64,000 bases of DNA from Spongospora subterranea f. sp. subterranea (Eukaryota; Endomyxa: Phytomyxea; Phytomyxea; Plasmodiophorida): contig JAUGWO010000062.1 of NCBI GenBank assembly GCA_049724395.1, positions 124,001-188,000 of the forward strand. Direction: 5' to 3'. This document shows positions 24,529 to 36,501 of the stretch, piece after piece; within the stretch, counting starts at the first letter, position 1; each line of letters begins with the position of its first letter. The notes under the pieces are model-generated. The model was not told where the DNA came from. It was given only the letters and a program-made list of their open reading frames with translations, and ran no database searches. The position numbers and the translations under genes are program-made.

Positions 24529-25427
24529 AGCAATACACCAGATGGGCACAACGGCTACCAGCAGATCATGAATTTCTCACAAATGATCAGGCTTCGTTAA
24601 TGATCCAGATTTTCTAGGTTCGTGGGGTACATATATGTATACCCTAGAACCAGGATTGGACCAGCTAATTCCAGAATCTCTGGTGTGCCCGAAAAAACGT
24701 ACTTCTGAAAAAACCAATGGTACAGCGATCACCAGGTTCTCACACCAGTCCATCGACTACCGACCCGACCAAACGGGAATATGTAGTCATAATACAGGAC
24801 AATCAAATCAGGTTGTCACTCGGAATCCCAAGGTTCGGAGCGGCAATGGCGTTGCTCCTCATATTGATAGTGCAGTGCCCCATATAATAACTCGTGGAGC
24901 CAGCCAACGTATCGTATCCCGACTCATAGCAGTCGGATCAAGTCGACTGCTGGCAGTCCACGCAGGAATACAGTCGACCCGACACGTCCCGAGTTGTGCC
25001 GGCTGGTGCACTCCCGCGACCCAGTGGTGATTCCCAGCTTGCTCTCGAATCAATCCATGCCGTCGATTACGTCGGAAAAAAATTTACCAAACCTCTTTGC
25101 TTACTGATGAGGAAGATGTGTTTTTCCTGGACGGACTGCTGAGCTTCAACAGTGATAAACCTGAGATTTAGGCGGGTAGTGCCCCCTGGACTGTGGGCCA
25201 AGTCGGAACAACCCGACGGCCGACAGTGGTGCTTGAGTGCGATAATGTATATACAAGCGAGTGCGGGTGGGCCTGGCGTTGCCCGCCGAACCACTCTTTG
25301 CCGGTGGTGCCCGTGGTGGTGTAGCCTTGGTGGCCGGCAGCAGGTCGTTGTGTGTACTACTGTAGCCAGCAACCGGTCCAGCCAGCCAACGGTGGGTCTG
25401 ATTGGCCTAATTACGCCGTCTTAATAC
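24529..25427. other. Spacer between divergent zinc-finger and Rtt106-like genes
   Basis: Contains the upstream regions of both divergent genes. Open frames here (24635-25030 and 25152-25424 plus, 25372-25067 minus) are low in family-like content and I do not call them. No clear core promoter element was recognised. Confidence 0.4.
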
Positions 25428-27074
25428 ATGGCGGAGCCGACGAGCGATACATGGGAGATCGCGCCCGATGCCGAGGGAAGCCCTTCACACAAAAGAATAA
25501 AACGTGAACCAGGGCCTAAGAACGAGTCAGAAACAATAGCGTCTGTATTTGTTCAACTCGAGAAATTGGTAATTTTTCAAGTTTCAACGTTGGCATTGTG
25601 AATTTTATAGAGTTCTGAGTAGGTATATGAGAATTTTTCACATCAGGAGTGGTCCAAAGGGGTTCTGGCCAAACTCCATTCCTCTGACGATTCGGATCGA
25701 TCGGTGGCTACGTTGATGAAACTCATCAAGTCGGCGTTATCAGGGTCAGCAACGTCCTTGACCAAGAAAGACAAGCAGTGCGCCAAGCTTTTGGAGAAAA
25801 TACAATCACTTGAAGCCAAGTCCGTTCCCGTTTATTGTTTCCCAAATCTGTTTTAATAACGACCGAACATATTAGGTTGTCGAAAAAAAATGTTCACGTG
25901 GACGCAATGGAAAAAATGGAAACGGCAAAACGCGCTCAGGAAATGGCCATTGGTAGCGCTGAGAAAGAGACGCTGCTGGTAAAAATTGAAGGAATTTCGA
26001 TGATCAAGCCTTGGGGAAAGTTTGACGTGTCGTTGTATCCGTCAGCAATGGTCCTTCAGGGTAAGAAGAACGAAATCTATCACGTTCTGATCAGCGATAT
26101 CGAGAACGTGATCGCGGTCTCCGTCCCGACGTCGAAAGATGAAGCCATCGTTCTGCCCCTGCTTCACTCGCTGACGATCGGCAAAACGGTTCACGACGTA
26201 ATCGCATTCAAATTCAAACCGAAAGATACGCTCCCCGACTCTGTAGTAAACTCAATCACATCGCCGTTCAAGGGCAAATCAGTGGAGGAATTCCGCGCCA
26301 TATGCAGGTCAGGTTCGTCTGCATCCGAATCAACAGCACAACTGCTCGCGTTTGTGTCAAACCATGACACCGTTGAAAGGTTTGTTATCACGTTGTGGTG
26401 CCGATTGCGCGCTCTGAGAATTTCTGTTGCTGTTGTTGCACTTAGGAGTGACGAATCATTGTTCAAAAGCGCATCGCCGGCCCGTACGTGCATCATTTGT
26501 CATTGTAAAGCCTCGCACGGGGTGCTGTTCCCGCTGAAAAGCGGCCTGCTTTTCGGCCTGAAACCGTTGATATGGCTTCGGAGGTCTCAGATCGACAAAA
26601 CAGACTTCATACGGTCGTCGCGGTATTTCGAGTTGATCGTCTTCATGCAAGGCACCGGGCAAACGCACAGCTTCGAAATGATTGAAATTGACGAGCAACC
26701 GTCAATTGGGGCGATATCTGTCTGTTCAGAAATTCGGTGAAGGGGGACGGAAACAAGAATCCGTTCCAAACGGGAAAAATGAAATCCACAGTGTTCGTTT
26801 GGTTTGCTTTCGCAATTGTTGATCGCCCATTGAATAGTGTGGTCAGGAGGAGGACGACGAAAATTCATCGGTTGACAGTGACTACACCGTTAATTCTGGG
26901 ATTTCATCGGTCCCTGAAGATTATGATTCGGAACTGGAGGAGAGTGAGGATGACGATGATACGGACGATCCCGACGATGACGAGACTGAAGCAGACGAGG
27001 ACGCCGCTGAGGGCGATCCGGACGACAACGGTTTGCATTCGTTCGCTGTCGTCGTGGATTCGGATACTGAATGA
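25428..27074 (+). CDS. Rtt106-like histone H3-H4 chaperone (tandem PH domains, acidic tail)
   Basis: Rtt106 deposits acetylated H3-H4 during replication and acts in heterochromatin silencing. The start is MAEPTSDTWEIAPD with a KRIKRE basic motif, then an N-terminal helical part, PH1 (LLVKIEGISMIKPWGKFDV, then IYHVLISDIENVIAV) and PH2 (CHCKASHGVLFPLKSGLLFG, then HSFEMIEIDEQPSI). A long Asp/Glu tail (EESEDDDDTDDPDDDETEAD) ends at 27074. Introns fall at 25569-25646, about 25824-25875, about 26378-26446 and about 26803-26870. Two junctions need one base fewer in homopolymers: the run of eight A at 25883-25890 and the GGGG at 26707-26710. I first considered SSRP1/Pob3, but the second PH domain and the missing N-terminal SSRP1 domain favour Rtt106. 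Confidence 0.78.
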
Positions 27075-27136
27075 GCACCTCGGTATTGTACATTTTATAA
27101 TCATAATCATAATATCGCTTTAATATATTTTAAATT

Positions 27137-30100
27137 TCAAAACGTTTTAACGTGTTTGGAATTGATCGGCGCCCTTAGCTTTACAGAAGTTAGCGGCCTG
27201 TCAGCGAAAGCAGCGTGTTTTGCAGATATGACCAACGAAGGCGTTTTGGCTTCCGTCCTGATAAACGATGTTTGCGGTCTGTCCAGATGGCAAAGCTTCT
27301 CTTTGCTGGCCGTTGTTAAGGTCCAGCCGTACTCGCGTAGACATCCTGACCTGTCTGTGTTGTTTGCCGATATGTGAAGATCGGATCCGTTTCCCAATAA
27401 GTGGGCATTAATAGTTCGCTCTTGTTCAAGATCTTGCGCTAACGCCGTTGCACTTCGGCGAGTCATTATTACACCATAAAATTGATCGGGTTTCATACCG
27501 TGAGTTGGATTCCGCAAGCTGTCGCTCCAAATCCGTCAAAATCTTCCGCGTCGACAGAATCTCGGAAACCGCTTCGCCTTTGGCTCGACGTTCTGCGTGA
27601 AGAGCACTTTCACATCTCTTGAGTTTCTATCATGGCAGCCATAAGCGAAATAGCCGAAAAGAATAATGGTCGAATTTAGTTACCCTGCTGATCTGTACTT
27701 GAACATTGTTCGGCGAGCACGTTCTCTTACGTTCCATCGACAATTGTTCTAGGGCCTTCGCAAATAAGTTTTTGATGCCTGATCCAGTTTGTTAACAGAA
27801 CCCATTACCCTTTCTGTGTGACTTAAACGTGTAACCAGCTCGTCAACGTCGACGTCCTGAAGCCCTGTGTATACAAGACTGACAAAATATTTAATCGAGC
27901 CGGTGACGTTGTTACTGGAGTATTTTGAGATATCCGCCTCTAACGCAGCGATCTGACGCCCATTCTTTACTTTTAGGTTCAACAATTTTCTCCTGTCCCT
28001 TTGACAACCTATTACGGTGAGTTACTTGACCGCTTTCCGTCAGGTATTCGGAGGAACCTTCTAGTTCATATCTCATGGTCTGCAGGGAATCCCGCAACTG
28101 TTTCGCCGCGTTTTTCTCATCAATTAGTTGATCGACAAGTACTTTTTCTCGTTGCTGGGAACGTTCCAGTGTCTCGGACAACTCTCGGGCTTCTACAGTT
28201 TTTTCGTGAGCCTAGAAACTTTCATGAACATTTGATTTTGAGATCTCCATAGTATGTGGTAAATTACGTTTCTTATTTGGCCATCCAGTCGAGATTGAAG
28301 AGTAATTTCCTTCATTTCGAACAAGGTCTTCATCCTCATCATAGTGCGTTGCATTTCCTCAAAATCCTGGGCTACGGACGATTCTTCTGTGAACCTTCGA
28401 ATCTCTTCCAAAGCCTGTCGTTTCGTCTGAAACGGTATTCTTTTGGAATCGACAACACCCTATGATGATATACTTTAACACAACTGATGGTGTGACTCTG
28501 TTATGGCTGATACCAGCATAGCTTGTCGTCGAACATCATGGATTCCAGTTGAAATCTGTTTCTTCAGATCCGCTTTATACTGGTTGAACCTACTCTCCTT
28601 CATCAATAATTGGGCTTTCAACGATGCTATTTCTCTCTGAAACTCACGCTCCACCTAATCGTATGATGCATTTTAAGTCGAAGAGCTTAATTACAGAATC
28701 CAATCAATTGCCTGCTCGCGAATAGTAGTTTCCATTGCTTCCAAACGTTGCTTGACGCGTTTTTCCATATTTTTCAAATGTTCCAGCTCTAGCACGGTAC
28801 TAAAATGGGAATCAATCACGCCATGATTGATTTGCCATGCTGTATTTAGCTTTGTATTTGCCAGTTCTGTTTGAGCTTGCCTCATTTTAACCTGAATTAA
28901 GAAATTTGATTAACGCCAATTCAGGATTGATGGCTGGAAATCAGTAATACCTCCAATGTTTGTAACTTGCTCCCCAAACTTTTCCTAATGGAATTGGCTG
29001 CGGCAGCATAATCTTGAAATACACGCTCCTGATTAATGGTGATGGATCGAGCTAATCGCGTCAATGCCAAGTGAAGATCAGTCTTTGGAAGTGTCCAGCA
29101 GTCACGACGACGGATATTCAATTTTGGTTCGGCATCATCAATAACTAAATCTTTGCTGACAGCAATAGCAGAAACCTCATCAATAAAGTCTTTGAAGGAT
29201 TCCGCTCCCATTTTCGGTGATCTCCTGGTCACACCCAATACTGTCGATGGTCGATCGATGTGCACTTGACAAGATAAGCGTTGAATTCTGGATCGAATTT
29301 GCATAACGTCGAGGGCTTCCATTTCTATTCCGATATAGCGCTCCAACATCGAACTCAACTTCATCAGCTCCCCAGGTTCTTGAGATAATAAGAAGAGCAC
29401 CAGCGGCGTGGGGATTCGGTCGGGGCTTGAGACTGTTGTCTTCATTATTATCGTAACTGGGTCATCAAAAGCATCGACTCGACGTTGCATCATCTCAGCA
29501 ACCTCCGTTCCAATATCCCGTTTTATCATGTCAGCGAAAATCAACTCAGCGTTGGTTGATGGACTGGGCGGACGACATTTTTTTGTTGAATCTACCCAAT
29601 TAATGGCGTCGTTACCAGAAAGAGAACGTAATGAGAAAAATAAGTCATGAAGACTGGCCGTTTTCTGTACTGCTGCAACATATTTCAACCGAGTTTTGGT
29701 TCTGGGAATTTGAGAAAGACGGTGAAATATTCGATTGAAATGCAGATTCACCTCGCCTTGAGCGTCCTTGTCATCAGTATCAAGGAACAGCCAGAGATGG
29801 TCAATTGCTTTGTCACGATCCTGGTCGATAAACATGCTTAAAATGTCATCAGCACGGTTACGAGTAAAAAGGCGGATAGTGCCAAGCAAAATTTGTAAAT
29901 GGTCAGAGAGAATGCTCATCGTTCGTGAACTTCCTACACTGGCACTCCTGTCCATACTAGATATCAAGTCGTTGCGTATATCGACAAGATATGACCTCAA
30001 CAAAACCGTGCTTTGGCCATTTTGCAACAATAACGATGACTTGCCCTATAACCGAGAATGAAAAAATAATCTAGGAATATCGAGAAAATCGACGCTGACC

Positions 30101-33100
30101 TCATTTGTATCGACCAGCCGCTGAACAGAGATGGCAAGGGTGGATATGCGGAATAATATCGACACAGCCATCGATTCCCGTTCGATTTCTTCAGCATTCA
30201 CCTCAGTAGAGAGACTTCCTTGAAGCACAACATCCCGGAATACAGCAATCCCTCGGGTTAGATCCCAGATATGATGGGATGCAGCAGCAGAGTCAGTGAT
30301 GCTGCTCGATGCCGAGGGGTTCACCGATGTCGTCGTGGTAAAAGGGGATGATCCAGCCGGAAGCGCACATTCAACGTAGGCCCGGATGCGGTCGCAGGCC
30401 ATGACCAAATCCATGATGGCGCAATTGTGTCGTAACCCTGTTCGAAGCGCCACCTCCAAAGATTCCGGTTGAGACAACAGGGCACTGACAAACGCATCGA
30501 CCTAAGAAGTACTTGTTCAAAGGGTCACCCCATTTCCAAAAGAGATGCTACCTTAGTATGCGGATCTTGACTCAAATCACTGGACATCCGTTTTATTCGA
30601 TCAAACACGTCAGATGTGATATCTGCCAGTGATAGTAGAGAATTATGTGATAGCAGAGTAGACGATGGGAAGAGCGATGGATCGTATTTCATGGCAATTG
30701 CACTTGGAAAACCGAGGACGTTATTATACTTGACCAGCACTTCCAAACCCGTTTGATATATCTGAGTAGTCGATTATAAACCCATAAACCAATCGGCAGT
30801 AAACTGGCAATAGCTTCACCGTTTGTAAAGCGGCCATCGAAACCAGTCCGCCCACAATATCGTCGCGAAAATTGTTCTCATTGCACGAGGCAAATATCAG
30901 GCCGACTGGAAACCCTAATGCTTCTACCAATACACATCCACCCTTAACACCAAGAACGCTTTTCCGTTCGTTGCTGCCGCAAATTGTTGCCACTTGCTGT
31001 TCGCATATTTCGCTTAACAAAGCGCATTCCAGATGCGATCGCAGAATCCGCTCTCTAGCGTCATATGCACGAAGATATGATAGACGAAATTTCAGAGTTG
31101 ACGAAGATTGTGATGGCCTGTCGATGTATCAATCAATGGCCAATAATAAAGGGGAGGATGAAACTTTACCTATCTTTGGCATGCACATCAAAGGCACTGA
31201 ATCTGTTCGTGACGGTCGCGAAGTCAGTATATAGCGGATCGAGCGTCAGCTTTCGAATACACTGGCCCGGCGATAATGCCAGCCGACAAGTGATGTTGTG
31301 TTGCCGCCACATCTCATAGACGTGATTCAGCAAGGTGGTTTTTGTCGCGTGTGCATACCGGAGGGTATATGTTCGAGACGGATACTGACGTCGCCAAGCG
31401 TCTTCAACAGAACGAACATGGTCTTCGATCAACGATAAACTAAACCATATTCAATGTGAGAAACAGAAACCTATTGCGGCCTTTGAAATGTAAACACTGT
31501 GCATGACTGATTGGTCTGTATATTATAATGTCTTCATCCGCAAACTAAATTCCAAAAGATGTTGCCGTTTTTTCCGAGTGAGGATTAGCCATCGAAAATT
31601 GGAACGCAAAGCAGAGGAACAATTAGTTGTGCGCGTGTTTGTTCAACTGAAACCCCTTAAACATTGTTGGTGATTTTTTGCCACAATGAGCTGAATATAG
31701 AGTTCGATGCTAGTGGAACAGCAGTTAGAGACGAGGGCCCCTCTACACTCTGTAACATTATCACAACGTGGGGCCTTCAGTCTGAAACAATGTAAACGTG
31801 GGACTCTTCGTAACATCAACAACGCGGCCCTTTCTGTAACAGTAATAACGTGGGCCTCTCTGAAACAGTAATGAACGGTCATCTAATTTGACGTATTACC
31901 AGTCGACGATGTGCGATACGCTGTGGCAGATATCAAATAGCCCGATCGGTTCAGCGAAAGGGAACAGAGACAGCCGGACCATCGTCGTCGGCGACAGCTC
32001 AGCGGCAACCAGGTGATGGACAATGTCGGAGACGATGCCGAAACGAACCTGCAGAGCTCGAGTCTCGGCCTCGTAATGCTGACGGAAGTGGCAGAGATCC
32101 AGGTCGATTTGGGGTCTGGACGCAATCACGTCCATGATTCGTTGCGAGAGTTTTTGCCCAGAACTGGGATCGACAATATGTTCATATGCTTCAAGTAGTG
32201 CCAAAACAAGACGACTTTTAGCGGACTGATAAGCGAATTCGCATTGATACAAATCGAGAAGGACCGCGGACCGGCAACATTCTATCGAGCATTTTTGATG
32301 CTCGGGTTTGCTTCCTTCGTCGTCGAAACACTTCTTATCTGCAACGGATGCATCAACCTTCATTATATACAGTGATCCCATCGCAAGCAGCTCTGATCTT
32401 AGCGTCTTCCAATCATTAAGGGCGACATCATATATAATGTTAACCCCATCGGCATCCCGAACTCTAAAACAGTCAGGCTCGCCCTCGACCACCTCAAACA
32501 AATCGTCCCGTGTTTGAATGCCAGAAAATGCCATGAATTCCTCAATCGGGATCACAAAATCCTTGGGCTGTTGATGTTCCACTGAGACTTGACAAGGGTT
32601 TGAAGATCGACCAATTATTTGCGAGGAATGGAGTTGAAGCCGATCTTCGAGAGCAAATCCGCCGACAGCATCAATAACAAGGCGACGTTGGACAGCGCGA
32701 AAAACGTTTAGTGTTTGAATAATGTTGCACTCCAACTTGATTGTCAATGCGCTTTTCAGTAAGTAGAGCGTCATATACTTTTGAGTCGTAGGTGCCTCAT
32801 ACAATGCTCCTCCCTGCTCTTGAACGGCTGCAGCATACATCGATCCAGCATACGCGGCCGCATGTTTGGCCTGCTCATTGGCTCGGTCATAAAATCCAGC
32901 TTCATCTTGGCTCTGTTCCAGAGCCATACTTTGGTACAACAGCATCTTGTCGATATCGGTGTCGCGAAAACGCCGACGATATTCAACATATTCTGGAGGA
33001 GGAATCTGAACAAATGCACGTTTCTGATCGGCGATCCATGTCGCTTTTTTGATTCTTTGGGAGTCGTCGTTGTCTGATTTCTCCTCATAACATATTCGCG

Positions 33101-34140
33101 GACGTTGTTCAATCGCGTGCCGCAACAGCATTTTGCACATTGGACGGCACTCGCTCAGCAGCCGGTGTGTATTCGACATATCTTTCGGGATTGGAATGCG
33201 TAGCGTAGCCATAAGTTCAGCAAGTTCATCGTTGATTGACTTATTGTCATGGTGTATGAACATTGATAAGTTCGATCTACATTAAAAAAGCTTGATCACA
33301 CATTCGAATACACCTAAACATCAACACTTACTCGTCAGTTTGCGCACAGGTAGCAGCCGTTTCGATATCATCGAAAATCTGCCCTCGCTTGTCCTCAACT
33401 ATCCACTTCAACATTGTGATAAAAGTATGTACATGGGCGCCAGATTCTTCACGGCGAATTCTGGCGTCGACAAAGCCATCGATGTCACTTGGCATAACGG
33501 GCGCACCCATTCTCAATCGTTCGCATCGTCTCCGGCAGTTGTAATACTCGTCGGTGGTCTCTCTGACGATGGTGTCCATATCAGGGCCGAATCTTTCCAG
33601 AAACTCTGACTCGACTGCGAACAAATTCCAACGGGCGAGTATCCGGTATTTGGAAGTTGCCAGCGACTTGGAACGGTCATCGTAGAATGCGATTAATCGT
33701 TTGCCGGTCTGGTTCTCAAACTCAGTCGTAGGTCCTAATGAGCTCAACGACTCTCATTTCAAGTCAGAGTCTTGGACAAGCAAAAATAGTATCATGCAGC
33801 CAACTACCTTGTCAAGATTATCAACAGTGTTGTTCCAAGAGCAATGAACCATCTCTGTAGGAATGGTTTTGACACAATCAACAATTGACTGTCGCCTGGC
33901 CCGCAGGAACTCTACAGTAGGAAGTGGTTCATCTATCGTTCCTGGCAAAAGTGTGTTGGGGTTGACATCGGCATCAGCGCCGATGTGAATGCAGCTATCC
34001 GCCTGGACGGCGCGAATCTCATTACAGGCTCGAGATAGGTTCACCGATAAAACAGATCGCACTTCTTCCTCTTGGGCAGAGGTCGAATTCAACCGTTGCG
34101 ATTGCTTCTCTACTCCAAGGCGAGCGTCTTTCGCTGACAT
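27137..34140 (-). CDS. Very large CCDC162/DUF4549-like protein with coiled-coil C-terminal part
   Basis: The ATG at 34140 (MSAKDARLGVEKQSQRL) opens at least 14 exons, with short introns such as 33807-33751. Strong N-terminal blocks are TVEFLRARRQSIVDCVKTI, SWNNTVDNLDK and TGKRLIAFYDDRSK; the middle carries KYRILARW, LNVFRAVQRRLVIDA and KFRLSYLRAYDARERILR. Together they suggest the CCDC162 (DUF4549) family, found in ciliated organisms; I rate that identity about even. One intron (31905-31441) is about 460 bp and holds a degenerate minisatellite. From about 28.9 kb to the end the protein becomes coiled coil (EHLKNMEKRVKQRLEAMETT; DLERQLAESNSR), and exons there need several one-base shifts to join. 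So this part may be damaged, wrongly assembled, or a second gene. It is divergent from eIF3g. Confidence 0.6.
31725..31885. repeat. Degenerate minisatellite inside a long intron
   Basis: About five imperfect copies of a unit of about 26-32 bp containing cgtgggcc and ctgtaacagtaat, within the proposed 460-bp intron of the CCDC162-like gene. Spacing and sequence drift between copies, so it is older than the other arrays in the window. Confidence 0.65.
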
Positions 34141-34443
34141 TTACCAGGTTCGCCAAAAACTGGTACGCCGACCAGCGATCCCGTTCTTTGTACCACAGGT
34201 GCTAAAAGTATAGGGATGAAAATTGCAAAACGTCAAGGGCAATCAAACCCCAAATGAAAACCTTCATATATTCTGGATTAACATCAATTGAGAAGGGTAA
34301 GCTCAATCACAAACAAGAAAAGGCATGTTTAATTCGAAAACTCGGGCGGTGACATTTACAGAAAACCTGCAAAAAGAAACTGCATTGGTGGAAAGCGCAG
34401 CCTTGTCATTTCGGAGTCCGTAGTCCGTACGGATCATAACACG
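34141..34443. promoter_or_regulatory. Bidirectional promoter interval (CCDC162-like / eIF3g)
   Basis: 303 bp separate two divergent start codons (34140 minus, 34444 plus), so both promoters must lie here or within the genes. No TATA box or repeated factor site was recognised. Confidence 0.45.
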
Positions 34444-35395
34444 ATGATGGTGAACGGGTTTAACTGGGCTGATGCCACCCACGATGATGGGCTCGTTCTC
34501 GAGCCCGTCCTTCCGCCTCCTGAGGAGGTTGTCGACCCGGCGACTGGCATTCGTACTGTCACTGAATACCACATTAACGAAAAGGGCATGAAAGTCCAGA
34601 CTGTCCGAAAGTTCAGGACCGTGTTTCGGCAAGTCAAAGTTAACAAACATGTGCAACGACGCAAGAATTTGGCAGAGTTTGGCGACGCCAAAGGCCAAAC
34701 CGAAGCAATTAGAAGGAACGTCACTTATACCGCAGCGGATGAAATGGTTCTTGATCTCAGCAAGCGCAACGAAGCCGACGAAGCCGATGATCCTCTCAAT
34801 AAGCTTGCTGGAAGCAAATCTATTGTTGTTTGCCGTTTATGTGGTGCCATTGGCGACCATTGGACCCTCAAATGTCCCAAGCGAGATACATTGGCGTTAT
34901 CGACTGAAACAGGTGGTGCCGGTGAGCCGGGCGCGGACGCCGGTCCATCAACCGGACGGTACATTCCTCCTGCGATTCGGGCAGGTGGCGCTCGTGGAGG
35001 CGCTAACATGGATAACAAAGATGATATGCCCACGATTCGTCTTACGAACGTCAGTGAAGATACAACCGAATCGGTAATTGTCGATATTTTATCACGGTTT
35101 CGTCACAAGCAATGGATTGAATTTTGTGCAGGATCTGAGTGAATTGCTGAGCCCATTCGGTCATGTGACACGTATTCGCCTGGCCAAAGACAGGGTTACT
35201 GGTCGCAGCAAAGGATATGCGTTCATCTCCTTCGGCAACCACGACAGCGCCCAAAGAGCCATCGATAAGCTTCAGAATTACGGTTATGACAACCTTATTC
35301 TGCGGGCAGAATGGTCTCGTAGTATGCAGCAGCTTGTTCGTGAACGGGAAGAGAAGGACGCCGCTGATCGTCTTCAAGAGAGCATGATGCGTTAA
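34444..35395 (+). CDS. Translation initiation factor eIF3 subunit G
   Basis: eIF3g is an RNA-binding subunit of the eIF3 complex that helps 40S scanning. Two exons (34444-35073 and 35132-35395; 58-bp intron) give about 297 residues, near the usual length. The N-terminal eIF3g domain has PDPATGIRT-like and EYHINEKGMKVQTVRKF blocks. A CCHC zinc knuckle (CRLCGAIGDHWTLKCP) sits near residue 140. The C-terminal RRM carries RNP2 (IRLTNVSED) and RNP1 (RSKGYAFISF) and ends soon after (LILRAEWSR). The intron falls inside the RRM between its first strand and first helix, and splicing restores DLSELLSPFG. An AATAAA-like signal follows the stop by a few bases (near 35403). Confidence 0.95.
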
Positions 35396-36501
35396 CATAT
35401 TCCAATAAATACTGTGAGTACGTAAACGACTTCGGAACGTTGATAGCATGACATTTTTAGGTGTGTCGCAAGTAAATGCAATCTCGATGTCGAAAGAATT
35501 AGAAACAATGCAAATTTTTGAGCGGCTTTTCCCTCGGCTGTGGCGTTGAGCTATAGGCCTTAATGTTTATATATTTCACAAAAAGACAGTATTCCATAGA
35601 ACATTGTGCGTCTGATAAAACAGTCGGTACATGCAAGCCTTAAATTTCTGCAAAAGAAAAATTCTAAAATGGCTTCTTGGCTCGCAAAAGAAAAAGCAGA
35701 TCTGAAAGGCAGTTGAAGGGGCCAGTGGAGCTGACATGATGACCTTGCTGCGGGACGTGGAAATAGCAGGGTTGATTTCAGCAGGGACTTCATTACGAGT
35801 TCACGCTGGTCGCTCTTTAAATCAGTTTTCGATATCGCGCCGGCAGCACGTCGGATAATCAAGGTCGACCAATGCAACCCCTCCCTTATATTGTCATTGG
35901 TAAAGCTATAGCTTGCCGGTCGTGATGTCATGGTTCGATCGCAAGTTATTTCAATTGACAATCAGATGTCGATTGACTCCAGCCTGCATTCTGGCTTGCC
36001 TGCGGCGACAGGCATGGGTGATTATTGCTGTCTTTGACGAAGCGATCAAAAGACGTGTAGAGCACTCACCTTTGTCGTTGCCGGCTCAGTTTACACAGCC
36101 AAACACATGAGCGGAAAATCACTGAGGATCGGTCCACGACTCTGCCTAGGTAGATCACAACGACACAAATGCCCGAACGCAATCCCAGAATCTACTGTTG
36201 ATTCTAATGTCAACTGGCGCAAAGCAGAAAAACGATCAACATAGTGTAGAGAGCATCGAAAACGCAAAAACTACCATTGATTAATTCGTGATCATTCATT
36301 TGACCATCTCAATCAGTATCAGGAACGGGACGTTGGGCAAAAAGCGGCCTCCTCTCTGTCTGTCCGAGATTCACTATCTAACAAGACTGCTGGGTCCTGT
36401 ACACTGTAAATCCAGTGCGCAAGTTTTGAGGGGTTTTTTTGTGCGGGACTGGTGTCGGTCAATGGAATGAGTGCGCGGTCTAACAGCCATATCGAATAGA
36501 G
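35396..36501. other. Spacer between eIF3g and the KH gene; one doubtful minus-strand frame
   Basis: The minus frame 35961-35560 (with NDNIREGLHWSTLIIRRAA) has an ATG and some protein-like sequence but no family, and its latter half is low quality. I do not call it. The rest should hold the KH gene promoter. Confidence 0.35.

Noticed and set aside
25428-27074. SSRP1/Pob3 subunit of FACT
   Set aside because: It lacks the N-terminal SSRP1 domain. The double PH arrangement, order and tail fit Rtt106 better.
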